64,000 nt of DNA from Vibrio gazogenes. GTDB lineage: Bacteria; Pseudomonadota; Gammaproteobacteria; Enterobacterales; Vibrionaceae. The translations under genes and the position numbers were made by a program. Location: contig NZ_CP018835.1 in NCBI RefSeq assembly GCF_002196515.1, positions 2,356,001 to 2,420,000 of the forward strand, read 5' to 3'. The notes under the pieces are model-generated. The model did no database searches. It saw nothing but the letters and a program-made list of their open reading frames with translations, and had not been told where the DNA came from. Each line of letters starts with the position of its first letter. The stretch's first letter is position 1. Below are positions 19,695 to 28,401 of the stretch, one piece after another.

Positions 19695-20310
19695 TCTTCA
19701 GCAAGAAAAAGCCATCACACTCGCTTGGACGGGGGCTTCTGGTGCGCCTTACGGATTACGTTTGCTTCAGCATTTGTTAGCTGCGGATTATCAGGTTTAT
19801 CTGCTCATCTCGTCAGCAGCGAGAGTGGTACTGGCGACGGAGCATGGTTTGAAGCTTTCCGCAGCACCGGATAAAGCCCACCAGACCTTGGTTGAGCATC
19901 TGCAATGTCGTCATGAGCAATTGATTGTGTGTGGCAAAGAAGATTGGTTTTCTCCGGTTGCTTCCGGTTCGTCAGCACCAAAACAGATGGTCGTTTGTCC
20001 TTGTTCAGCAGGCAGTGTGGCTTCGATTGCTTATGGCATGTCAGATAATTTGATTGAGCGCGCGGCAGATGTGGTCATCAAAGAAAAAGGACAGCTGTTG
20101 CTGGTGGTACGGGAAACGCCATTTTCAACCATACATTTAGAAAACATGTTGAAGCTGTCTCAGGCTGGCGTGACCATCATGCCGGCTGCGCCCGGATTTT
20201 ACCATCAGCCAGCGTCGATCGATGATCTCGTCGATTTTATGGTTGCGCGGATTCTTGACCATCTGGGGATCGAGCAGACTGTGGTACCACGCTGGGGGTA
20301 TCAGCACTGA
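19687..20310 (+). CDS. ubiX: Flavin prenyltransferase UbiX
   Basis: Makes prenylated FMN, the cofactor of the UbiD decarboxylase in ubiquinone synthesis. In 207 aa it has [15 protein letters not shown] for flavin binding, [13 protein letters not shown], the [29 protein letters not shown] stretch with the catalytic-site serine, and [23 protein letters not shown]. The start at 19687 has GGAGAG upstream and lies inside the 3' end of mpl, so the two are likely co-transcribed. The in-frame extension to 19630 is mpl sequence. Confidence 0.96.
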   Translation: MRDLQQEKAITLAWTGASGAPYGLRLLQHLLAADYQVYLLISSAARVVLATEHGLKLSAAPDKAHQTLVEHLQCRHEQLIVCGKEDWFSPVASGSSAPKQMVVCPCSAGSVASIAYGMSDNLIERAADVVIKEKGQLLLVVRETPFSTIHLENMLKLSQAGVTIMPAAPGFYHQPASIDDLVDFMVARILDHLGIEQTVVPRWGYQH

Positions 20311-20354
20311 ATCATCAGTAGCACATTGATTCAATTCACAGTAAAATCATTCGC

Positions 20355-20474
20355 ACTCATCGGGGAGCTTCCATGACACATTAACCGACTCGGTATTTTG
20401 TCATGGTGCTGAGATTGGGCCATTGCCCAGAACCCGCAACGACCTGAACCAGATAATGCTGGCGTAGGAATTGA
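20355..20474 (+). promoter_or_regulatory. TPP riboswitch (THI box) upstream of thiBPQ
   Basis: The conserved thi-box pieces are in order: GGGGAGC near 20362, a long P3 stem (CCATGACA ... TGTCATGG), GCTGAGA at 20408, ACCC near 20433, then GACCTGAACCAGATAATGC and TGGCGTAGGAA. It senses thiamine pyrophosphate and should switch the importer off when TPP is plentiful. Downstream, GCTCG (20514) and CGAGC (20531) can pair around the AAGGAG ribosome site of thiB, a possible translational expression platform. Confidence 0.93.
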
Positions 20475-20536
20475 GTTTGGTCTGCCCTCTGAGGCCTGCC
20501 TCAACCCTGTGCCGCTCGTATCAAGGAGAGCGAGCC

Positions 20537-21553
20537 GTGACAATGAACAATGCTAAAGCCTCGATTTATGCAGGCATCTTCATCTTGAGTTTAACCACTG
20601 GCGTGGTACAGGCTCAGTCCCCTGAACTGACCGTGTATACCTATGATTCTTTCACCTCGGAATGGGGCCCCGGACCTGCGATTAAGCAAGCATTTGAGGC
20701 ACATTGCCAGTGCAAGCTGAATTACGTCGCACTCGATGACGGGGTCTCGATTCTCAACCGTCTGCGCCTTGAGGGAAGTCATAGTCAGGCGGATATTGTT
20801 CTGGGGCTGGATGACAGCCTGATGGCAGAAGCGAAACAGACCGGTCTGTTAGCGAAGCATCATGTCGATACCGCAGCGTTAACATTGCCCAATGGATGGC
20901 ATGATGATGTTTTTGTCCCTTACGATTATGGTTATTTTGCCTTTGTCTATCGTCAGGATTTACTGCCTAACCCGCCCAAGAGTCTCAAAGCACTGGTTGA
21001 GCAGTCACCTGATCTGAAAATCATCTATCAGGATCCCCGAACATCAACACCCGGTCAGGGACTTTTATTGTGGATGAAATCCGTCTACGGTGATCAGGCT
21101 GCTCAGGCTTGGCAACAACTGGCGAAGAAAACGGTCACGGTGACCAAAGGTTGGTCTGAAGCCTACTCGATGTTTCTGAAAGGTGAGTCGGATATGGTTC
21201 TGTCGTACACCACCTCACCAGCGTATCATCAGATTGCTGAACAGGATGATCGCTATGCTGCGGCTGAATTTTCGGAAGGGCATTACATGCAGGTCGAAGT
21301 GGCTGCGAAGTTAGCAGGGAGTCCGCATCAGGCGCTTGCCGATCAGTTTATGCAGTTTATGTTGAGTGATGAATTCCAGTCAGTCATCCCGACGACGAAC
21401 TGGATGTATCCGGTGACTTCGGTCACGCTGCCGGACGCTTTCCGTCACTTATCTGTACCGGAAAAAACATTGCGGTTTTCTGCAACGGAAGTTGCTAAAA
21501 ACCGGAGACATTGGATTCGTGAATGGCAAACAGCGCTCACACAGGCTCGGTAG
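20537..21553 (+). CDS. thiB: Thiamine ABC transporter, periplasmic binding protein
   Basis: Captures thiamine and TPP in the periplasm for ThiPQ. The signal peptide (MTMNNAKASIYAGIFILSLT... VVQA) is followed by LTVYTYDSFTSEWGPGPAI, ADIVLGLDDSLM, VFVPYDYGYFAFVY and VEVAAKLAGSPHQALADQF, the usual ThiB sequence. GTG at 20537 is preferred because GGAG ends 8 bases upstream; ATG at 20543 is also possible. Mature length is normal. First gene of the operon behind the TPP riboswitch, and it overlaps thiP by 31 bases. Confidence 0.93.
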   Translation: MTMNNAKASIYAGIFILSLTTGVVQAQSPELTVYTYDSFTSEWGPGPAIKQAFEAHCQCKLNYVALDDGVSILNRLRLEGSHSQADIVLGLDDSLMAEAKQTGLLAKHHVDTAALTLPNGWHDDVFVPYDYGYFAFVYRQDLLPNPPKSLKALVEQSPDLKIIYQDPRTSTPGQGLLLWMKSVYGDQAAQAWQQLAKKTVTVTKGWSEAYSMFLKGESDMVLSYTTSPAYHQIAEQDDRYAAAEFSEGHYMQVEVAAKLAGSPHQALADQFMQFMLSDEFQSVIPTTNWMYPVTSVTLPDAFRHLSVPEKTLRFSATEVAKNRRHWIREWQTALTQAR

Positions 21554-23166
21554 CAGCGACTGTGGTTATTCAACGCGCTCCCCGCATCGGACTTTGGGTC
21601 GCCACTGGGGTGGTGATCTTTATTCTCAGTGCGTTCGGGGCATTGCTGGTTCATGCATCCGGCCTTGAACTGACAGCGGTACTGAGTGATCCGTATTACC
21701 TCCATGTCACGCGGTTCAGTTTTTATCAGGCATTGCTATCCACGTTGTTGAGTGTAATTCCGGCCATTCCGGTTGCCTTGGCGTTGCACCGTCGTGCATT
21801 TCCCGGCCGCAACTTGCTGATCAAATTATTTTCGACCACGCTGGTGATGCCGGTGTTAGTCGGAGTATTTGGTTTGCTGGCAATTTATGGGCGCAGCGGT
21901 TTTTTAGCCAGTGTACTGCATACACTACATCTGGATTTCAGCTTTTCAGTCTACGGCCTGAATGGCATCTTACTGGCTCATGTGTTTTTTAATCTGCCTT
22001 ATGCCAGCCGACTGTTTTTACATTCGCTGGAAATGATCCCGAGAGAGCAAACCTTATTAGCCTGTCATCTGGGAATGACCCCGTGGCAAATATTTCGTTA
22101 CGTTCACTGGCCGCGGATTCGTCAGCAGATGCCTCATGTGGCCGGATTGGTCTTCATGTTGTGTTTTACCAGCTTTGCCACAGTCATGGCCTTGGGTGGC
22201 GGTCCGCAGTCTACGACAATTGAATTGGCTATTTATCAGGCGATTAAGTTTGATTTTGATCTTCGTGCCGGTGCCATACTGGCGCTATGGCAAATGTTAC
22301 TGTGTGGTTTGTTGGCTTTCATACTACAAAGCATCACGAAAACCATCAATGTCGGAAGTCAGGGTGATTCTCCCCGTCAGCCTTTATTCCGCGATAGTGG
22401 TCTGGCGCGTTACTGGGATTATGGATGGATTGTTTGTTGTGGCTTGTTGGTGCTACCACCGTTGATGATGGTGCTTATTTCCGGAGTCAATTCACATTTG
22501 TGGCCTGTGTTAAGTGGTGCGGGGTTTTGGCAGGCGCTTGCCAGCTCTTTACGTGTTGCCTGTGTTGCCGGTTCACTCGCGCTGGCAGCCGGTATCGGCG
22601 TCTTGTTGACGAGCCGGAGCTGGCGACTGAACCGTCAGGGACGACGTGCCGATATGCTGGAAACAGTCGGCATGATGGTTTTGGTCACACCGGGCTTGGT
22701 GATCAGTACCGGACTGTTTTTGCTGTTACGTGCGTTTACCAATGCGTTTGATTTTGCCTATGGGGTCGTCGTGGCCGTCAACGCGATGATGGCTTTACCT
22801 TATGTGATTAAAACGCTGCAACAACCGTTGTGGATGTTAGCGCAGCAATATCAGTCACTGTGTGACAGTCTGGGAATGCGGGGATGGCGTCGCCTTTGGC
22901 TGGTGGAGTGGCGTGCGGTGCGAAAACCGATCATTCATGCATGGGTGATCAGCTTTTTGGTGGCGATGGGGGATTTAAGTGCCATTGCGTTATTCGGCAG
23001 CCAAGAATTCAGAACCTTGCCGCTTTATCTTTATCAGTTATTGGGAAGTTATCAGATGGAATCGGCTGCGGTTGTGGCAAGTTGTTTATTGCTGATCAGT
23101 CTCGGATGCTTTTTTGTTGTCGAGCGTCTGTTCCGGCGCGGGGAGTATATCAATGCTGACACTTGA
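21523..23166 (+). CDS. thiP: Thiamine ABC transporter permease
   Basis: A 547-aa inner-membrane protein made of two fused binding-protein-dependent permease halves, each with about six helices. EAA-type loops are visible as ACHLGMTPWQIFRYVHWPRI in the first half and CDSLGMRGWRRLWLVEWRAV in the second, the contact points for ThiQ. Length is in the family range. It overlaps thiB at its 5' end and thiQ by 14 bases at its 3' end, so all three are translationally coupled. Confidence 0.94.
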   Translation: MANSAHTGSVAATVVIQRAPRIGLWVATGVVIFILSAFGALLVHASGLELTAVLSDPYYLHVTRFSFYQALLSTLLSVIPAIPVALALHRRAFPGRNLLIKLFSTTLVMPVLVGVFGLLAIYGRSGFLASVLHTLHLDFSFSVYGLNGILLAHVFFNLPYASRLFLHSLEMIPREQTLLACHLGMTPWQIFRYVHWPRIRQQMPHVAGLVFMLCFTSFATVMALGGGPQSTTIELAIYQAIKFDFDLRAGAILALWQMLLCGLLAFILQSITKTINVGSQGDSPRQPLFRDSGLARYWDYGWIVCCGLLVLPPLMMVLISGVNSHLWPVLSGAGFWQALASSLRVACVAGSLALAAGIGVLLTSRSWRLNRQGRRADMLETVGMMVLVTPGLVISTGLFLLLRAFTNAFDFAYGVVVAVNAMMALPYVIKTLQQPLWMLAQQYQSLCDSLGMRGWRRLWLVEWRAVRKPIIHAWVISFLVAMGDLSAIALFGSQEFRTLPLYLYQLLGSYQMESAAVVASCLLLISLGCFFVVERLFRRGEYINADT

Positions 23167-23860
23167 TCAGGTGCGTTATGAATATCAGCAAGAGTGGTTT
23201 GATTTCTCGCTCTCGGTGCCTCAAGGCAGTATTTGGGCTTTGATGGGGCCGAGCGGTGCTGGGAAATCAACGTTATTAAGTCTGGTCGCCGGGTTTATTG
23301 CTCCGAAGTCCGGTGATATTCGGGTCAATGATCAGTCTGTGTTGTCATTGCCACCGTATGAACGCCCATTCTCGATGCTGTTTCAGGAACACAACCTTTT
23401 TTCTCACTTGTCTGTGCGTGACAATATCGGATTGGGGTTACACCCCGGGTTGAAACTGACGCGTCAAGACTGGGATAAAGTTGTCCATGCAGCGCATCAA
23501 GTGGGCATCGAAACGCTGTTAGACCGACGGCCGGAGCAGTTGTCCGGCGGGCAAAGGCAGCGCGTCGCACTGGCACGTTGTTTTGTGCAGGAACGTTCAC
23601 ACTGGTTGCTGGATGAACCTTTTTCCGCATTGGATCCGATTTTACGGGCAGATATGCTGGCCTTGGTCAGACGCTTGGCCAACGAGCGGCATATCTCAGT
23701 TTTGATGGTCACCCATCATGTCAGTGATGCGAAGAATATGGCCAGTCATTTTGCTTATATCGATGAAAATCATATACAGGTGACGGGGGGCATTGAGTCG
23801 TTAAGTGAATCGCATTCAAATGCGTCGCTGAATGCATTTATCCGTGCAGGAAATGGCTAG
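23153..23860 (+). CDS. thiQ: Thiamine ABC transporter ATP-binding protein
   Basis: The ATPase of the thiamine importer, 235 aa. It shows Walker A GPSGAGKST, Q-loop LFQEHNLFSHLS, signature LSGGQRQR, Walker B WLLDEPFSALDP and switch His in MVTHH. The start at 23153 (MLTLDQVRYEY) lies inside the thiP 3' end; the longer frame from 23114 is thiP-overlapping sequence without a ribosome site. A GGGGC-CGTT-GCCCC hairpin begins on its stop codon. Confidence 0.95.
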   Translation: MLTLDQVRYEYQQEWFDFSLSVPQGSIWALMGPSGAGKSTLLSLVAGFIAPKSGDIRVNDQSVLSLPPYERPFSMLFQEHNLFSHLSVRDNIGLGLHPGLKLTRQDWDKVVHAAHQVGIETLLDRRPEQLSGGQRQRVALARCFVQERSHWLLDEPFSALDPILRADMLALVRRLANERHISVLMVTHHVSDAKNMASHFAYIDENHIQVTGGIESLSESHSNASLNAFIRAGNG

Positions 23861-23873
23861 GGGCCGTTGCCCC
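23860..23873 (+). terminator. Hairpin at the thiQ stop
   Basis: GGGGC, loop CGTT, GCCCC begins at the last base of the thiQ stop. The tail TTCGCCCCTTCG is not a clean U-tract, so it may be a weak or Rho-assisted stop. Confidence 0.4.
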
Positions 23874-24178
23874 TTCGCCCCTTCGTGATGGTTTTTGCAG
23901 CAATTTGTCGTGCATTTCGTCAAGGCAGGTCATGTGAAGTGTAGCGCTCTATATGAACCATGACCTAACGCTGGATAAATGAGCGACAAATGCTGCCCAG
24001 AGGGTTCATCTGAACGTGTCTTGCCCTTTGTTGCGGGTCATTTGCTTAGGATAGCTAAGCGGCATGCCCCGCGCCGCGATCAATACCCGTTCAGATTGAA
24101 CAAAATTTAACCACGAAAGGTCAGCAACCCCTAACGATGCGTCATGCCTTCATTAGAGCATGACGCCTCGAATGGCGA
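23874..24178. other. Structured gene-free region with three nested stem-loop domains
   Basis: No coding frame is credible here, but three strong inverted repeats are present. The first pairs 23897-23910 with 23984-23996 (13 bp, one bulged A) and encloses AGGTCATG/CATGACCT (23927, 23959). The second pairs 24004-24016 with 24088-24101 (13 bp, one bulge) and encloses GCGGG/CCCGC (24033, 24068), then GCTTAG/CTAAGC (24044, 24055). The third pairs 24139-24147 with 24158-24166 (9 bp perfect). No U-tract follows any of them. This looks like a structured RNA or a mobile non-coding repeat rather than a simple terminator. It does not match 6S, RNase P, SRP or tmRNA as I know them. Confidence 0.5.
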
Positions 24179-24706
24179 TTATTGTAGGTCTTCTTCCAAC
24201 GTTTTTAGCAGTTGAAAAATCTCTCGGGCAGCTTTTGATGATTTTCCGCTCTGTTGTTCTTTCTTTGCCTGACGAACCAGATGACGGAGCTGTTGGCGGT
24301 CGACTTCAGGATATTTTTCAATGACGGCATTGATAGCCGTGTCACCTTCCTCAATCAATTGATCCCGCTGTTGTTCCAGACGATGGAATGCAGCGGTTGC
24401 CTGTGCATGTTTGTTCCGGTATTTGTCCAATGCAGCCTGAATCGGTTCTACATCGATATGACGCATCAAACGACCAATGTACTGAAGTTGTCGTCTTCTT
24501 GCTTCATTCTTAAAGCGTTGCGCATCTTTGATTGCCTCGGCAAGATCCGCAGGTAACGGGAACTTTTCCAAAGCGGCCGGCTTGAGTTCAACCAGCGCTT
24601 CCCCGAGTTGTTGCAACTCAATCATGTCATTTTTCATTTCGGTTTTACTGACCCAAATGATCTCTTCTTCTTCTTCCCAGGGAGCTTTTTGATTTTTGCG
24701 CGCCAT
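24179..24706 (-). CDS. darP: Ribosome-associated protein YjgA (DarP)
   Basis: A 175-aa, highly charged, largely helical protein that associates with the late 50S ribosomal precursor. The family signature is visible as [19 protein letters not shown] and [15 protein letters not shown], followed by [16 protein letters not shown] and a basic C-terminal helix. No membrane segment. It is divergent from pmbA, the same arrangement as in E. coli (yjgA-pmbA). Confidence 0.93.
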   Translation of the reverse strand: MARKNQKAPWEEEEEIIWVSKTEMKNDMIELQQLGEALVELKPAALEKFPLPADLAEAIKDAQRFKNEARRRQLQYIGRLMRHIDVEPIQAALDKYRNKHAQATAAFHRLEQQRDQLIEEGDTAINAVIEKYPEVDRQQLRHLVRQAKKEQQSGKSSKAAREIFQLLKTLEEDLQ

Positions 24707-24815
24707 AGTCTCTAACTTATCTGCTTATCAATGTCCGTTATTTTAGCAAGAATCGTGGGGAGAACGAGCATTTCTTGTTATGCTATCGAAATAGTTTCAA
24801 GAAGAGACATCAGTT

Positions 24816-26162
24816 ATGAATGTAAAACAGCAAGTTGCACAACAGCGCAGTGAGCTTGAAGCTGCGGTCGCGAAAGCTTTAGAGCTTGCATCGTCACAAG
24901 CGGACGCCGCAGAAGTGGCGATCACCAAGAGTACGGGGCTCAGTGTTTCAACCCGTTTTTGTGAAGTCGAGAATGTCGAGTTCAACAGTGATGGTGCCTT
25001 GGGGATTACAGTGTATCGGGGGCAACGCAAAGGCAGTGCTTCGACATCCGATCTGAGTGAACAGGCGATTCAGCAGACGGTCATGGCTGCATTGGATATT
25101 GCCCATTATACCTCGGAAGACCCGTTTGCCGGTCCAGCGCCGAAAGAATTGATGGTGACAGATATTCCGGATCTGGACTTGTTTCACCCGGATGAACCCA
25201 ATCCGGATCAGGCTGCCAGTATTGCGATTGCCGCAGAAAGGGCAGCACTGGATTACAGTACCAAGATAAAACAGAGTGATGGTGCGAGTTATGACAGTCA
25301 CTACGGTGTAAGGGTTTACGGAAACAGTCATGGTCTGCTCGCCAGCTATGCATCCAGCCGTCACAGTATCAGTTGTTGTGTGATTGGACAGGGTGAACAG
25401 GATCGTATGGAGCGGGATTACAGCTATACCATTGCACGGCATAAAGATGAGCTGTGGACTCCCGAGCAAGTTGGTCAGCTTGCGGCCGAGCGAACTGTGA
25501 GCCGGTTGGATCCGCAAAAACTGAAAACCGGTCACTATCCGGTGATGTTTGCACCAGAAGTTGCGACAGGGCTGATCGGTCATTTCGTAATGGCGATTTC
25601 CGGCGGCAATTTGTACCGTAAATCATCATTCCTGTTGGATCATTTAGGCGAGAAAGTTTTCCCGGACTGGTTCTCGATTGCAGAGCGGCCCCATATTCTG
25701 CGCGGTCTGGCTTCGAGCCCGTTTGACAGTGAAGGGTTGGCGACTCGGGATCAGGATATCGTGACTGATGGTGTATTAGGGACTTACTTGCTTTCCAGCT
25801 ATGCGGCAAGAAAGCTCAACATGACGCCGACCGGTCATGCCGGCGGTATTCACAACTGGTTTGTGAAATCCTCCGGTGAACAGAACTTCAAGCAGATGCT
25901 GCAAGCAATGGGCACTGGCTTTCTAGTCACAGAAGTGATGGGGCAGGGCGTCAATATTGTCACCGGAGACTACTCCCGTGGTGCTGCCGGGTTCTGGGTT
26001 GAAAATGGCGAAATTCAGTTTCCGGTCTCTGAAATCACCATTGCTGGTGGGTTGAAGGATATGTTCAGCCGGATTATTGCTGTCGGGAATGATGTGGATG
26101 TGCGTTCTCAGATTCAGACCGGTTCTATTCTGATTGAATCAATGAAAGTCGCCGGAGAATAG
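24816..26162 (+). CDS. pmbA: Metalloprotease PmbA/TldE
   Basis: Partner of TldD in a heteromeric protease that degrades unfolded peptides and matures some microcins. In 448 aa it has the N-terminal [19 protein letters not shown], the middle [32 protein letters not shown] and [14 protein letters not shown], and C-terminal [17 protein letters not shown]. As expected for TldE/PmbA, the HExxxH zinc motif of TldD is absent. Standard length. A strong terminator follows. Confidence 0.95.
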   Translation: MNVKQQVAQQRSELEAAVAKALELASSQADAAEVAITKSTGLSVSTRFCEVENVEFNSDGALGITVYRGQRKGSASTSDLSEQAIQQTVMAALDIAHYTSEDPFAGPAPKELMVTDIPDLDLFHPDEPNPDQAASIAIAAERAALDYSTKIKQSDGASYDSHYGVRVYGNSHGLLASYASSRHSISCCVIGQGEQDRMERDYSYTIARHKDELWTPEQVGQLAAERTVSRLDPQKLKTGHYPVMFAPEVATGLIGHFVMAISGGNLYRKSSFLLDHLGEKVFPDWFSIAERPHILRGLASSPFDSEGLATRDQDIVTDGVLGTYLLSSYAARKLNMTPTGHAGGIHNWFVKSSGEQNFKQMLQAMGTGFLVTEVMGQGVNIVTGDYSRGAAGFWVENGEIQFPVSEITIAGGLKDMFSRIIAVGNDVDVRSQIQTGSILIESMKVAGE

Positions 26163-26192
26163 TGATTGTTCTTGGCCAAACCTCAAGTTGAC

Positions 26193-26222
26193 AAAAAAGC
26201 GAGCTGAATAGCTCGCTTTTTT
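26193..26222 (+). terminator. Terminator of pmbA
   Basis: AAAAAAGCGAGCT, loop GAAT, AGCTCGCTTTTTT is a perfect 13-bp stem with flanking A and T tracts, 30 bases after the pmbA stop. It insulates the accessory island downstream. Confidence 0.92.
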
Positions 26223-26416
26223 GATTAATGCTACAACTATCAATGCCTGATAGTTATTTTGAGTAAAATATCACGAGTCATAACAATGGGACGTAACGTT
26301 TTGAATTGTTGTGTTAATTTATAGCCAATTTTTTCCGGTTCTCCTTTATGGTTTTCAGCGCAGTCCCGTGTACGGCGTTGAACGAATCATCGACGTTGTC
26401 GATAAGGAATAAAGTG

Positions 26417-27292
26417 ATGCTATCCCCTCAAGAACGCGCAGCAATCAAACAAGATATTCAATCCAACCAGCATGAAATCTACGTCATCTCTTTTGAAGAG
26501 ATGGATAATATTGTGAAATCTTCACCTCATGCTTATTCGAAGACCGTAAAAGATACCTGGAAGAAACTTAGAGACAGAGTTGGAGACGGGACAAACTGGT
26601 ATGCTACGGCTGATGATAGCCTAACCCTTGTCAAACTGATTAGTGATTTGGGCGGTATTGGCACCAAAGCTTATGTAAAGACCTATGGTGGTAAACCACA
26701 TATTATTTTAAAGGGTAATCCCCGTTTGAGAACAGTGCTGACTGGGACAAAATATGGAGTGAAAAACGCCAAGGTCGTGACAATGGGGTTAGGAAAGGCG
26801 GCTGCGATTAGTGGTGCGAAAGTTGGTGGTGTGGTTTCTATCATTTTAATGAGTCTTTATCGGATTGCCGATTATGTTTTAACCGATGAAATCACTTTAT
26901 CTCGATTAATTGGCTCTTTGGCAACCGATGTGGTGAAGATTGGGATCGTTACTGGGGCTTCTATTGTAGCTGCTTACGGAGCTGGACTCCTTTCTTTTGC
27001 TATTGGGCCGCTTGCTGCTGTTGTATTTATCGGTTTTGTTGGAAATATAGCTTTAACCTATATCGATAATCGTTACCATATCACAGATAGAGTTGTTGAG
27101 GTTTTAGATGAAATGGGAAATGGTGTTAATGATTATCTTGCTCGGGCTAAACACCAATTTGAAGATACAATGGCACGTGCTGCCGGTTCTGTGATTGATT
27201 ATGTTCTGGAGTCAGCGCAACAGATGATAATTGATTTTACTAAACATTCAATTGACCGATTTTTGTCTCCTCAACCCAAGGTATATTTCTAG
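26417..27292 (+). CDS. Putative membrane-active T6SS effector
   Basis: A 291-aa protein without signal peptide. Residues 1-65 are soluble and helical. Residues 75-130 hold a glycine-rich block (SDLGGIGTKAYVKTYGG, IILKGNPRLRTVLTG, YGVKNAKVVTMGLGKAA) of a kind I associate with membrane-disrupting T6SS effectors. Residues 134-156 and 164-217 are strongly hydrophobic, giving about three to four membrane helices. An amphipathic tail follows. AAGGAA lies 7 bases before the ATG at 26417; the in-frame ATG at 26348 lacks one. It overlaps the next gene by one base (TAGTG), and an hcp gene lies 1.1 kb downstream. The AT-rich codon use differs from the flanking genes. The function is inferred from context and membrane topology; no PAAR, Rhs or MIX motif is seen. 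Confidence 0.6.
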   Translation: MLSPQERAAIKQDIQSNQHEIYVISFEEMDNIVKSSPHAYSKTVKDTWKKLRDRVGDGTNWYATADDSLTLVKLISDLGGIGTKAYVKTYGGKPHIILKGNPRLRTVLTGTKYGVKNAKVVTMGLGKAAAISGAKVGGVVSIILMSLYRIADYVLTDEITLSRLIGSLATDVVKIGIVTGASIVAAYGAGLLSFAIGPLAAVVFIGFVGNIALTYIDNRYHITDRVVEVLDEMGNGVNDYLARAKHQFEDTMARAAGSVIDYVLESAQQMIIDFTKHSIDRFLSPQPKVYF

Positions 27293-27750
27293 TGAAAGAA
27301 GAAGTTAGCATCTCTAAGCTATTATTAGCACTCTTGTTCTTTGCATGTTTTGCTTTATTCGCTTTTCTTGCTTTTGGTATTGCCTTATTTCAGTTGATTG
27401 ATAATTTTATTGAATTGCCAGATGTGATTGAATTTGACCGAGGTGCTATGTATGGATTTGGTGGAGGGGTTGGACTCTCTAGTTTCTGTATTGGCTTTGT
27501 GATCTTGATATTTTATCGGAGAATCTCCCCAAAAGCTGAAAGTCGAATAGGAAAAGGAATAATTTATGGCTTAGTACTGATGTTCATATTACCTATTTTT
27601 TCTAGCTTTACTATCCCTTATTTGATAGAAAGCAAGGGTTATATTCGGTGTGAAAGTGCAGAATACCGACCTTCATGGCCAATTTTTCGTGCTCATATCT
27701 ATAGCGATAGTCAGCAAGTTTGTAAACAGTTGATTGAAGAAAAGAAATAA
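27292..27750 (+). CDS. Putative immunity membrane protein, copy 1
   Basis: A 152-aa protein, GTG start overlapping the stop of the putative effector. Three membrane helices are predicted near residues 10-33, 52-74 and 90-112, followed by a short tail with two cysteines (RCESAE, QQVCKQLIEE). Conserved landmarks shared with the next gene are MKEE at the start, DRGAMYGFGGG, YRRISPKAESR and the RPSWPIFRAHIYSD tail. It may belong to the DUF1240-like small membrane proteins, a weak recollection. Tight coupling to a membrane-active toxin candidate suggests immunity. Confidence 0.6.
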   Translation: MKEEVSISKLLLALLFFACFALFAFLAFGIALFQLIDNFIELPDVIEFDRGAMYGFGGGVGLSSFCIGFVILIFYRRISPKAESRIGKGIIYGLVLMFILPIFSSFTIPYLIESKGYIRCESAEYRPSWPIFRAHIYSDSQQVCKQLIEEKK

Positions 27751-27803
27751 GCGGGGATATATTGATTGAATAGGGAATTTATTCCCCATCATTTAAATTT
27801 GCT

Positions 27804-28277
27804 ATGAAAGAAGAAATAACTATACCCAAAGCATTATTAGGGATGATTTTGTTCGGTAGCGTCGGTACTCCTTGCTTGATATTATTTTGTCTTTCCATAT
27901 ATAACTTGGTGGATGATTTCATGTCTTCACCCGCAATAATTGAATATGAACGAGGTGCGTTATATGGACTAGGTGCTGGTATTGTCTTATTAAGTGTTTT
28001 TTCAGGGTTTATCGTTTTACTGTTGTATCGGAAAATTTCACCGAAAGCAGAAAGCCGTATGAGCAAAGGAATGGCTCTAGGTTTGATATTAATTTTCACA
28101 CTTCCTATCGTTTCTGGATTTATTTTACCAAGTTTTATCGAAGCTAAAGGCTATCAACGCTGTGACAAAGCAGAGCGCCGAGCATCGTGGCCAATATATC
28201 GTACTCATATCTATACCGATAATCGACAAGCCTGTGAACGATTAATAGAAGAAAAGCAACAAGCCGGAAGGTATTAA
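27804..28277 (+). CDS. Putative immunity membrane protein, copy 2 (paralog)
   Basis: A 157-aa protein clearly homologous along its full length to the preceding gene: same MKEE start, YERGALYGLGAG, YRKISPKAESR and ASWPIYRTHIYTDN tail with the same two cysteine positions. The membrane helices diverge most, as expected if specificity to different toxin variants lies there. It is 53 bases after copy 1 and is followed by a terminator-like hairpin. Tandem immunity duplication is common in T6SS islands; the role here is inferred. Confidence 0.6.
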   Translation: MKEEITIPKALLGMILFGSVGTPCLILFCLSIYNLVDDFMSSPAIIEYERGALYGLGAGIVLLSVFSGFIVLLLYRKISPKAESRMSKGMALGLILIFTLPIVSGFILPSFIEAKGYQRCDKAERRASWPIYRTHIYTDNRQACERLIEEKQQAGRY

Positions 28278-28285
28278 CGAAAAGG

Positions 28286-28318
28286 GCTGAATCAATGCTG
28301 TATTCAGTCTGTTTTTTA
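28286..28318 (+). terminator. Terminator after the effector-immunity genes
   Basis: CTGAAT, nine-base loop, ATTCAG followed by TCTGTTTTTT. The stem is short (6 bp) but the U-tract is good. It would separate the effector-immunity transcript from hcp. Confidence 0.55.
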
Positions 28319-28401
28319 ACAGCGATTATGTTCTCTATAACAATAGATCGATTTGATGAAAAAGAGACATGATCATTTTCATGATAAAAAGGTTGGTTTT
28401 T

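Noticed and set aside
23874-24178. Known structural RNA (6S, RNase P, SRP, tmRNA) or integron attC site
   Set aside because: None of the conserved cores of those RNAs is present. Bulged stems recall attC, but no properly placed GTTRRRY/RYYYAAC pair was found.
24948-25583. A 211-codon minus-strand frame inside pmbA
   Set aside because: It is antisense to a complete, well-conserved pmbA and has no family resemblance or ribosome site.
26348-26416. Upstream ATG for the effector candidate
   Set aside because: It has no ribosome site; AAGGAA is placed correctly for the ATG at 26417.
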